Origin: CAZWVR01 sp964637235
Lineage (GTDB): Bacteria > Bacteroidota > Bacteroidia > Bacteroidales > S143-33
Reading direction: 5' to 3'
Assembly: GCA_964637235.1 (NCBI GenBank)
Contig: CAZWVR010000096.1
Coordinates: 1 to 8,856 of the forward strand
DNA length: 8,856 nucleotides
Positions 1-6,926 of the stretch are shown piece by piece. The translations under genes were made by a program, and so were the position numbers. A model generated the notes under the pieces. It did no database searches. It was not told the DNA's origin and saw only the letters and a program-made list of their open reading frames with translations. Each line of letters opens with the position of its first letter. Position 1 is the first letter of the stretch.

Positions 1-101
1 AAGCCGTATTTTTCCTCACCAACCCGTTTGAGGAAGTTAATCAATACTTCGGCAAGAATAGGGCCAGAACCACCGCCTACTATTATGCCTATCTTTTCCA
101 C
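1..101 (-). CDS. Partial gene leaving the left edge; possible isocitrate/isopropylmalate dehydrogenase-like protein
   Basis: Reading the minus strand from a GTG at 101 gives 33 open codons to the window edge, starting VEKIGIIVGGGSGP (first residue read as Met) and continuing with ILAEVLINFLKRVGEEKYG. The frame has no ATG, GTG or TTG between this GTG and an in-frame TAA nine codons upstream, so GTG is the best start; there is no Shine-Dalgarno sequence. A short beta strand followed by a glycine-rich turn and a helix is a nucleotide- or substrate-binding beginning. It recalls the N-terminus of the isocitrate/isopropylmalate dehydrogenase family, which usually reads GDGIGPE rather than GGGSGP. 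That likeness is weak and the rest of the protein is outside the window. The gene diverges from the ligase gene at 217. Confidence 0.5.
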   Translation of the reverse strand, partial: MEKIGIIVGGGSGPILAEVLINFLKRVGEEKYG

Positions 102-123
102 GAATAAAAAATAGTTTTATGCA

Positions 124-154
124 TAAAAATATAAAATTACCCAAAGAAAACAAA
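124..154 (-). promoter_or_regulatory. Possible Bacteroidota-type promoter for the left-edge gene
   Basis: On the minus strand TTTG (154-151) is followed after exactly 19 bases by TATTTTTA (131-124). This matches the Bacteroidota primary sigma factor pattern TTTG-N19-TAnnTTTG except for the last base. Transcription would start about 15 bases before the GTG at 101. The region is very AT-rich, so chance matches are easy and the call is tentative. Confidence 0.3.
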
Positions 155-161
155 AATTTTA

Positions 162-189
162 TTGATAAAAAGGATATTTTTATAACTTG
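162..189 (+). promoter_or_regulatory. Possible Bacteroidota-type promoter for the ligase gene
   Basis: On the plus strand TTG (162-164) is followed after 18 bases by TAACTTG (183-189), one T short of the Bacteroidota -7 element TAnnTTTG. It would place the transcript start near 196, about 20 bases before the ATG at 217. The match is imperfect and lies in AT-rich DNA. Its value is that it sits in the only gap that could hold a promoter for this strand. Confidence 0.3.
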
Positions 190-216
190 CTTTAAATAAT
201 TAATAAACAGATAGAA

Positions 217-3200
217 ATGAAACTTGCTGATATTCAGTTAATTTATAATAAAAACTTTGATAAAACAAATACTGAAAAAATACTAAACGCAATAGAAAAA
301 TTCCTTTCACAAAAGGAAATAGATCATCAGATATTAAAAGATTTTCTACGTATAAGTCGTAAGCCATCTTTTCTAAGAGCCCTCGGTAGTGATGCAAAAA
401 GAATTCAATGGGCGGAACTAACTTTTAAAATAATACGAAAAATCAATTTTACTTTTCATGATTTATTTATGCAGAGATTACAAGAACATCCTAAAAAAAG
501 TCTTTTTTTAGAAAAAACACTACGACGATATAGGAAATGGTCTTATGAACAAATATATAATCGTATAAAAGAAACAGCAGCGTTCTTTTGGTATCATAGC
601 CAAAAAAGACCTAAGGTTCTGATTTTTATGGAAAACAGTATAGATACAGCTATAATTGATTTAGCCGCTTTAATGTTTGATATCTTTGATACTCCTTTAA
701 ACGTGTATTCAAATGTAGATATACTCAAATATGTAATAGAAGAATTAGAATTTGATTTTATAATGGTTGACACAAAAGAAAGAGCAATCAAAGCCCGTAA
801 AGCAATTGAAAATATTAACAAAAAAATATTAATAGGAACAACAAATGCTAAAACATTTTCGGAAGTAGAGGTCGATTTTTATCTACCCCGCGAAAGTAAA
901 GGTTTTACTAAATCCCAAATAGATAATATCTTAGAGAATAGAGAACGTATTCCATTAAATGGTGTAGCAACTACGATGTTTACCTCTGGGAGCACAGGAA
1001 TGCCCAAAGGTGTTTCCTTTTCAATCTATAATATTGTTAGCAAACGATTTGCTCGCGCAGCATCTTTACCCGATGTAGGGGAAAATGAAATTTTTGTTTG
1101 CTATTTGCCCCTATATCATACTTTTGGAAGATACCTGGAAATGACAGGTTTAATTTTCTGGGGAGGAACTTATGTTATGGCAAACAATCCGTCTTTTGAT
1201 ACATTATCAAAAATGTTTACAGAAATAAATCCTACTGGTTTCATAAGCGTACCTATAAGATGGCAACAATTTTACGACAAAATAAACTCAAAATTAAAAG
1301 GGAATGAACCTGACGAAATAGTTAAAACCAGAATTAGGGAAGTCGTAGGAAATCGTTTATTTTGGGGATTATCAGCAGCTGGCTATTTAGAACCAAAAGT
1401 TTTCAGATTTTTTCATAAATATGGTATTTCTCTAAATAGTGGTTTCGGCATGACAGAAGCTACAGGCGGTATTACTATGACGCCACCATTCAAATATATA
1501 GAAAATTCCGTAGGGATCCCCCTTCCCGGAATGCAAACACGCCTATCTAATATAGGAGAATTAGAACTAAAAAGCCATTATTTAGCCCGATACGTAGAAC
1601 AGGCTAAACCAGGAGATACTATACCTTATCCCGAAGAAGATGATTACTGGCTAAAAACAGGGGATATATTTAAAATTGATGAAAACGGATATCATTACAT
1701 AATTGACAGAGTTAAAGATATATACAAAAATAACAAAGGTCAAACTATTGCTCCCAGACTAATAGAGTCTAAATTTGAAGGTGTGCCCGGTATAAAACGT
1801 GTATTTCTGGTAGGAGATGGCAGACCCTATAACGTACTTTTAATAGTACCTAATAAAGAAGATCTTATTTGGCAAAATTTAAAAAAAGATGAACAAAATC
1901 GCTATGAATACTTCCGTCAAATTATCTTAGCTGCTAATAAAGATTTAGCTCCGTATGAAAGAGTTATCAATTTTGCCGTCATTGATAGAGATTTTTCAAT
2001 TGATAAAGGAGAATTGACCCCAAAAGGCTCATATAGACGGAAAAATATTGAAAAGAATTTTTCTAAATTAATTCAAAGATTATATCAAAGCGATGTAGTT
2101 AAATTTTCTAACAAAAATTTGACAGTATTACTTCCCAGATGGCTAATACGCGATATTGGTGTTCTGGAAAATGATTTTGAACTATCCGGATATTTTTTAG
2201 TCAATAAAGTTTCTGGCAAAAAGTTGAAAATTGCAAAATGTAAAAAAGAAAATTTTATTATAGTAGGTGATTTGGCTTATGCCCTCAATAATAACCAAAT
2301 AGATTTAGGGCTTGTTATTAGACAACCTAAATTATGGATTGCTAATCCTTCACTTTTAGAATTTATGAAACCAAAAGTTACTTTTGAATTACCAATGAAA
2401 AATTTTTCGTCTCAAATTTGTTTACCTGAAAAACGCAACATATATCCTGTTTCGAAAATACCTGTTATTACTAACATAAAAGACGAAACCTTAATCTTAC
2501 TCAATAATATACTTTCAATTATTCTGCATACAGAGGATAATATAGCCATAGAATATCTAAACCAGTTAGAAGTTTTAATAAACGATTTTGATAAAATAAA
2601 ATTAGAAATTACAGCAAGACGACTTGAAGCCTTAGCCTGCCATCCTAATGAACGTATTCGCTCCTATGCATATTCTATTTTAGTAACTATGGCTCCTGAT
2701 ATTGACTACTCAAAATTTCTTCCTTCTTTTATTAGCTATGGAAAAACTTTCCTCTCCGAAGAAACGATAAATAAAATAGCTTCTTCCCCTCTCAATCTTA
2801 AACAATTACAAGCTTTAAGACAAAGAATGCATGCATATAGACAAGGTTTAAAATGGCCGGCAAATAAAAATACAAGAGAACAATTTGCTAAAATTTTTCA
2901 ATTATTTGTGCGTTTCGGGAAAAATAACCCTACTTATTATAGAGCTATACGCGCAGAATTGGCTTGTTGGGGACTTTTCGAAAAAGATTCAAAACTCGCA
3001 CAGAAAGCACGGCAAGCTTTTAATAACTTATCAAAAAATTATGAGGAATATATAGAAAGCATCTCAAAATTACCGAAAAATAATCAATGGAATGAATTTT
3101 TCCTTTTTGATGAAGGTATTGATGAACAATTGCAAGAAATTATAAAAAAATATCTCGCCCAAAATCATTTCCTTAAAATCTCTATATATCTTACCTATGA

Positions 3201-3906
3201 TAATTATGACTTCGATTATAGTGATTTAAAAGCTAAAAGTATTCGGGTATCTCTATTGAAAAGCTATTCTGATACTAAACACTTTCGTATAAGTATAAAT
3301 TCCTCAAAAGGTGAACATTTTGATATTCATTTTGCTATGGGCCCTAAGGTATCTCAAAAAGAGAGAATTTCTACTATACATAGACATATAGCATTATCTG
3401 ATCTACCTGATAATCAATCTATTATGGCTGAATTTGGTTATGTAATAGTAGATAAAAACATATATTCCTCCCGATATATAAGCCAGCTTTCTGCTTGGGA
3501 TAAAATCCGCTCAATGGCAGAAATACAAAAGATTGGTTATATTCAAGAACCTAATTTTTGGCGTAAACTATTCATTAGGTCAATGTCAATATTTTTTAAA
3601 GCATGGGATTACTCCGGTCAATCAATTTTACCCGGCAGAATTGACCCTGATAATGTAGTTGTGCCAGAAGTAGATTTTTCCGAAAATGTTAAAATATTAT
3701 CTTTATCAAAAAGTCAAACTAATGGCAATATAAGCTCGCTCATTTATGCATTATATAAAAATTTCTATCTTAAAACACAAGCTCACTATCCTTCATTAGG
3801 CTCTAACATAAAAATTACTTGGCTTTTCCATTCTATAAAAGAAGCTCTTGGTACTAACAATGCACTGAAACTCATTAAAGAATTCATATCTGAATTGGAA
3901 AAATAA
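217..3906 (+). CDS. Large AMP-forming acyl-activating ligase (ANL superfamily) with a long C-terminal extension
   Basis: This 1229-residue protein carries a complete ANL adenylation module at about residues 76-625. It has the phosphate-binding loop TSGSTGMPKG (256-265), GFGMTE (409-414), YWLKTGD (477-483), the hinge region around IIDRVKDIYKNNKG (495-508) and a C-terminal LTPKGSYRRK (600-609). These indicate ATP-dependent activation of a carboxylic acid, probably a fatty acid, to acyl-AMP and then acyl-CoA. The overall pattern is closest to long-chain acyl-CoA synthetases. About 75 residues precede the module. Residues 630-740 look beta-rich, 760-960 are helical with a HEAT-like segment near 795-840, and 985-1229 is mixed; I cannot assign these parts. 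The usual length for such ligases is 500-650, so about half the protein is extra. No signal peptide or membrane segment is seen, so it is probably cytoplasmic. ATG 217 is the first start after upstream stops. The same frame continues past its TAA into a GNAT domain, so this may be the front part of a longer protein. Confidence 0.9.
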   Translation: MKLADIQLIYNKNFDKTNTEKILNAIEKFLSQKEIDHQILKDFLRISRKPSFLRALGSDAKRIQWAELTFKIIRKINFTFHDLFMQRLQEHPKKSLFLEKTLRRYRKWSYEQIYNRIKETAAFFWYHSQKRPKVLIFMENSIDTAIIDLAALMFDIFDTPLNVYSNVDILKYVIEELEFDFIMVDTKERAIKARKAIENINKKILIGTTNAKTFSEVEVDFYLPRESKGFTKSQIDNILENRERIPLNGVATTMFTSGSTGMPKGVSFSIYNIVSKRFARAASLPDVGENEIFVCYLPLYHTFGRYLEMTGLIFWGGTYVMANNPSFDTLSKMFTEINPTGFISVPIRWQQFYDKINSKLKGNEPDEIVKTRIREVVGNRLFWGLSAAGYLEPKVFRFFHKYGISLNSGFGMTEATGGITMTPPFKYIENSVGIPLPGMQTRLSNIGELELKSHYLARYVEQAKPGDTIPYPEEDDYWLKTGDIFKIDENGYHYIIDRVKDIYKNNKGQTIAPRLIESKFEGVPGIKRVFLVGDGRPYNVLLIVPNKEDLIWQNLKKDEQNRYEYFRQIILAANKDLAPYERVINFAVIDRDFSIDKGELTPKGSYRRKNIEKNFSKLIQRLYQSDVVKFSNKNLTVLLPRWLIRDIGVLENDFELSGYFLVNKVSGKKLKIAKCKKENFIIVGDLAYALNNNQIDLGLVIRQPKLWIANPSLLEFMKPKVTFELPMKNFSSQICLPEKRNIYPVSKIPVITNIKDETLILLNNILSIILHTEDNIAIEYLNQLEVLINDFDKIKLEITARRLEALACHPNERIRSYAYSILVTMAPDIDYSKFLPSFISYGKTFLSEETINKIASSPLNLKQLQALRQRMHAYRQGLKWPANKNTREQFAKIFQLFVRFGKNNPTYYRAIRAELACWGLFEKDSKLAQKARQAFNNLSKNYEEYIESISKLPKNNQWNEFFLFDEGIDEQLQEIIKKYLAQNHFLKISIYLTYDNYDFDYSDLKAKSIRVSLLKSYSDTKHFRISINSSKGEHFDIHFAMGPKVSQKERISTIHRHIALSDLPDNQSIMAEFGYVIVDKNIYSSRYISQLSAWDKIRSMAEIQKIGYIQEPNFWRKLFIRSMSIFFKAWDYSGQSILPGRIDPDNVVVPEVDFSENVKILSLSKSQTNGNISSLIYALYKNFYLKTQAHYPSLGSNIKITWLFHSIKEALGTNNALKLIKEFISELEK

Positions 3907-3990
3907 AGGAAACTTAATGATGATGAAAAATATTTACTTAATAAGGCTAAAGAATATTATAAAAATTCACAAACAAAACATTATCTCCCA
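3904..3990 (+). other. In-frame TAA followed by 28 open codons linking the ligase to the GNAT frame
   Basis: The ligase frame stops at TAA 3904-3906, but the same frame continues uninterrupted to 4788. The 28 codons after the stop read RKLNDDEKYLLNKAKEYY, then KNSQTKHYLP, then the TTG at 3991. They look like ordinary helical protein sequence and continue the helix ending ISELEK before the stop. They contain no ATG or GTG in frame. The three ATGs at 3917-3925, preceded by AGGA, are in another frame that closes after 46 codons with an unlikely peptide. A single base change from AAA, CAA, GAA or TTA to TAA would explain this. A sequencing error or two naturally separate genes remain possible. 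Confidence 0.7.
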
Positions 3991-4788
3991 TTGGCTCTTT
4001 TTAATGCTATTGACAGATTTAATGACTGGAAAAAAAGAAACCCACACGCTACAATAAATGCTATTATTCAAACCTTAAATGAACTATTTGAATTATATAA
4101 ATTGAATAGGTATCCAGAAGTTATCCGATATATGTTTTATAGAAATACTTATTTTGCTTCTAGTAAAAAAGAAATACAGCAAGTATTTGATAATCTATTA
4201 AATAAAATGCTCTCAGATCCCGAAACCTTAGCAATTCAATTAGTAGAACTCTCTGATTTGCATTCTCTACTTGGAAATGAAAAAGATAAATTATTGTTTA
4301 ATAGTATGGTATTCCCATCATTAAATGAAAAAAGAAAAATTGATTATAAAAAAATCGGAGAAAAACAAGCTGAGCATTTAATAGTTTCTACTAAAATTAC
4401 AGATAGATTTGGAGTAGAATATACTATGCGTGAACCTATAAATGCATCAGAAGTAGCAGAAATTTATAAATTGTTTTTTAAAGAAAATTATCCTAAGGAA
4501 ATCAGTCCTATGGATAAACATTATGTAGTTGTAAATGAAAGAGAACAAATAATCGGAGGACTATGCTATAAAGAATTAGAAGATAATGTGGTGCTTATTG
4601 ATGGAATGGCAGTTATTTCTCCGCTTCAAGGTAGAGGAATAGGCACTCAAATGATGAATGACTTTTTCCAACGTATGAAAGCCAAAGGTTTCAAACTCGT
4701 AAAAGCCCATTTCCTATTCGGTAATTATTATCTAAAACATAATTTTAAAATTGACAGAAAATGGGGAGCCCTTGTTAGAGAGCTATAA
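3991..4788 (+). CDS. GNAT-family acyltransferase domain, probably the C-terminal part of the ligase protein
   Basis: From a TTG at 3991 the frame encodes 265 residues; the coding sense really begins at 3907, straight after the ligase stop. Residues 1-110 are helical and unassigned. Residues 130-265 form a GNAT fold: a strand-rich region with IIGGLCY (187-193), then GMAVISPLQGRGIG (205-218), whose QGRGIG is the acyl-CoA pyrophosphate-binding loop (Q/RxxGxG/A), followed by its helix and a final NYYLKHNF segment (245-252) typical of the family's C-terminus. It would transfer an acetyl or longer acyl group from CoA to an amine; the acceptor is unknown. The first in-frame ATG is at 4132, inside the helical part, and would still leave the GNAT fold intact. 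The absence of a proper start supports its being the tail of a protein of about 1520 codons beginning at 217. Its stop lies 2 bp from the convergent sugar transferase stop. Confidence 0.75.
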   Translation: MALFNAIDRFNDWKKRNPHATINAIIQTLNELFELYKLNRYPEVIRYMFYRNTYFASSKKEIQQVFDNLLNKMLSDPETLAIQLVELSDLHSLLGNEKDKLLFNSMVFPSLNEKRKIDYKKIGEKQAEHLIVSTKITDRFGVEYTMREPINASEVAEIYKLFFKENYPKEISPMDKHYVVVNEREQIIGGLCYKELEDNVVLIDGMAVISPLQGRGIGTQMMNDFFQRMKAKGFKLVKAHFLFGNYYLKHNFKIDRKWGALVREL

Positions 4789-4790
4789 TA

Positions 4791-5387
4791 TTATTTCCCT
4801 TGCTTAAAGAGCTTTAAAATAGTTTTTAAAATAATGACAAAATAATTTTTAAGTGTAGGATTTGTTATAAATTTTTTATTAAGTTCTATTTTTGCTGGCA
4901 TAATTTCCTCAATATAAGTTTTTTCAGGATCATCTGAATTTGCTAAAATATCATTTTCATTAAAATACTCCACGGAAGCAAAATCTGTAATTCCCGGGCG
5001 GACTTTAAGTATTTCTTTTTGCTCATCTGTGTATAAATCAACATATTTTTTTACTTCTGGACGAGGACCAACTATACTCATATCTCCAATAAGAACATTA
5101 ATAAATTGTGGCAGTTCATCAATTTTATATTTTCTTATAAATTTACCTATGCGTGTAATGCGCCTATCACTACTTCCCACTGTCAGAAGTCCTTTTTTAT
5201 CTGAATTTAAATACATAGATCTAAATTTTATTAAATTGAATTCCTTCCCGTCCTTCCCTACTCTTTTTTGTATATAAAAAGGACTTCCTTTACTTTCAAG
5301 TGGGATTAAAATCATAAGCAATAAAAAAATCGGCGAAAAAATAATTAGTACTAATATAGAGATTATTATATCAAAAACTCGTTGCAT
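4791..5387 (-). CDS. Polyprenol-phosphate sugar-1-phosphate transferase (bacterial sugar transferase, small PglC-like type)
   Basis: This 198-residue protein matches the bacterial sugar transferase family (monotopic phosphoglycosyl transferases). A hydrophobic segment (residues 4-30) forms the membrane-entering helix with a mid-helix SP. After it come KRVGKDGKEFNLIKFRSM (41-58), KIDELPQFINVLIGDMSIVG (88-107) with PRPE (108-111), and RPGITDFASVEY (130-141). D90-E91 correspond to the catalytic Asp-Glu pair known in PglC. Enzymes of this family transfer a sugar-1-phosphate from a UDP-sugar to undecaprenyl phosphate on the cytoplasmic face, the first membrane step of glycan assembly. About 200 residues is the minimal catalytic form, without the extra membrane domain of WcaJ/WbaP-type enzymes. 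The ATG at 5387 lies 3 bp after the aminotransferase stop, so the two are almost certainly co-transcribed. The exact sugar cannot be told; an amino sugar is plausible from the neighbour. Confidence 0.93.
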   Translation of the reverse strand: MQRVFDIIISILVLIIFSPIFLLLMILIPLESKGSPFYIQKRVGKDGKEFNLIKFRSMYLNSDKKGLLTVGSSDRRITRIGKFIRKYKIDELPQFINVLIGDMSIVGPRPEVKKYVDLYTDEQKEILKVRPGITDFASVEYFNENDILANSDDPEKTYIEEIMPAKIELNKKFITNPTLKNYFVIILKTILKLFKQGK

Positions 5388-5390
5388 AAT

Positions 5391-6599
5391 TTATAAACTA
5401 TTAACCGCATTTATTACTGCTTCTATAACAATTTCTATTGATTCATCATCAAGGGTTTCATATACAGGTAAAGAAATTTCGCATTCATAATTTTTATATG
5501 CAATGGGATAATCTTTTATATTATAGCCGAGTTTCTTATACGCAGTTAAAAGAGGTAAAGGTTGAAAGTGAACATTTACTGCTACACCTTGTTCATATAT
5601 TCTCTGAATTATTTTATCCCGTTGTTGCTCGTCAATTCCTTTTATTCTTAAAGCATATATATGATATGAACTCTCACGTATATCATCTTTATATACTGGA
5701 ATTTGCGCCCAAGAGTATTTACTTAACTTTTCGGAATATCTCTCAAATATATATTTTCGTTTAGGTAAAGTTTCTTTTTGATAGTATTTTAGAGCTACTA
5801 ACCCCAAAGATGCTTGTATATCTGTCATATTGCCTTTATATCCAGGATATATGATATCATACCTCCATCCACCAAGTTTTGTTTTACTTAAAGCATCCTT
5901 TGTTTGTCCGTGCAAAGAAAGTATATTTAGTTCATTATAAACCTTCTGATTATCAAACGGATGCGGTAAGTTTAAGGCTATGGCTCCACCTTCGGCAGTT
6001 GTTAAATTTTTAACAGCATGAAATGAAAAAACTGACACATCTGCAAGGGAACCAGTCCGTTTATTTTTATAGACTGCTCCTAATGAATGCGCGGAATCTA
6101 CCATTAGTAAAATTCTACCTAATTGACGCTGTTTATCTGTACGAGGTTTAAAAAATTTTGCGATTCCCTTTGAAGTTATTATATCCCATATTTTGTCAAT
6201 ATCTACCGGAAAACCGCCAAAATCAACAGGTATTATTACTTTGGTTCGCTCGGTTATTGCACCTTTAAGTTTTTCTATATCAATATTGAAATCTTTTTGA
6301 TTAACATCAACCATAATCGGTTTAGCTCCTACATGTAGTATCACAGATGCAGTTGCTGTATAAGTATAGGCAGGAACAATAACTTCATCCCCCTCCTGAA
6401 CTCCAAACCAGCGAAGTATTAACTCTAAACCAAAAGTCGCTGAATTTACGCATAAAGTAGCTGGATTGCCACAGTATTCTGCAAGTTTCTTCTCAAAAAG
6501 TTTAGTCTTTGGTCCTGTGGTAATCCAGCCGCTTTTTAAAGTATCAATGACTTCTGTTATGGCTTCCTCTCTTATGTATGGTGGCGAAAATGGTATCAT
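5391..6599 (-). CDS. PLP-dependent nucleotide-sugar aminotransferase (DegT/DnrJ/EryC1/StrS family)
   Basis: This 402-residue protein has the full length and motif order of the DegT/DnrJ/EryC1/StrS family. It shows SGWITTGPKT (23-32), the N-terminal cofactor loop VNSATFGLEL (51-60), EVIVPAYTYTATA (72-84), VDSAHSLGA (167-175) with D168 facing the PLP pyridine nitrogen, and SFHAVKNLTTAEGG (192-205), where K197 is the expected PLP-binding lysine. GYKGNMTDIQASLG (253-266) and HFQPLP (344-349) complete the substrate site. These enzymes convert 4-keto or 3-keto sugar nucleotides to amino sugars using glutamate. Residues 146-162 form a lysine/arginine-rich insertion before the VDSAHS motif compared with the shorter classical members, probably a subfamily trait. 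The gene begins 42 bp after the epimerase stop and ends 3 bp before the sugar transferase ATG. Which sugar it aminates cannot be decided, and no dehydratase partner is in the window. Confidence 0.93.
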   Translation of the reverse strand: MIPFSPPYIREEAITEVIDTLKSGWITTGPKTKLFEKKLAEYCGNPATLCVNSATFGLELILRWFGVQEGDEVIVPAYTYTATASVILHVGAKPIMVDVNQKDFNIDIEKLKGAITERTKVIIPVDFGGFPVDIDKIWDIITSKGIAKFFKPRTDKQRQLGRILLMVDSAHSLGAVYKNKRTGSLADVSVFSFHAVKNLTTAEGGAIALNLPHPFDNQKVYNELNILSLHGQTKDALSKTKLGGWRYDIIYPGYKGNMTDIQASLGLVALKYYQKETLPKRKYIFERYSEKLSKYSWAQIPVYKDDIRESSYHIYALRIKGIDEQQRDKIIQRIYEQGVAVNVHFQPLPLLTAYKKLGYNIKDYPIAYKNYECEISLPVYETLDDESIEIVIEAVINAVNSL

Positions 6600-6641
6600 T
6601 TTATTTTTCTGGCAAAAATAAAAAATTATGCAATATTATAC

Positions 6642-6926
6642 TTAATCATTTTTATTTTCTGCATCTTTTTCAAAAAGTTGAGCCATTTGTAAAAAATATT
6701 TATCACCAGTGATTTTATATAATTCTTTCAATTGCGAAATATGTACATAGTGATAACTCTTACTTTTAACTTTATGAGTCAAACAATAATAACTATAATC
6801 CCCTTCATTACGAAACAGCGGCAAATAATGCTTTATTGTTGTTAAACCGCCGCGCAAAAATTTTAATGCTGTGCTATCTTTTGTAATCCGATAATAATCA
6901 TATATCCCGAAAAGAGTAAAAATCAT
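6642..6926 (-). repeat. Direct tandem repeat, unit 1 (3' end of intact epimerase gene)
   Basis: These 285 bp match 7625-7924 in the same orientation, with an offset of 986 bp over most of their length. The best part, 6711-6869, differs from 7697-7855 at 14 of 159 positions without gaps. The match fades just beyond the codon for M233 of the epimerase. Confidence 0.9.

Noticed and set aside
200..821. Minus-strand frames of 65 and 75 codons opposite the ligase gene
   Set aside because: They lie antisense to a well-supported coding region and show no recognisable motif.
3628..3666. LPGRIDPDNVVV in the ligase extension as a kinase catalytic loop
   Set aside because: The spacing between aspartate and asparagine is too short for HxDxxxxN and no ATP-binding lobe is recognisable before it.
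3917..4057. Short plus-strand frame starting with three ATGs after an AGGA sequence just behind the ligase stop
   Set aside because: It closes after 46 codons and its peptide (MMMKNIYLIRLKN onward) has no protein-like pattern, while the overlapping frame reads naturally into the GNAT domain.
4804..4817. Inverted repeat TTAAAG-AG-CTTTAA as a terminator
   Set aside because: The loop has two bases, the stem is only A/T-rich with six pairs, and it lies inside the sugar transferase coding end.
3991..5387. Bacillosamine-type trio of acetyltransferase, sugar transferase and aminotransferase
   Set aside because: The acyltransferase here is a GNAT on the opposite strand continuing the ligase frame, not the left-handed beta-helix PglD type of the bacillosamine pathway.
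5029..5764. Plus-strand frames of 82 and 108 codons opposite the sugar transferase and aminotransferase genes
   Set aside because: They are antisense shadows of strongly supported genes with all family motifs.
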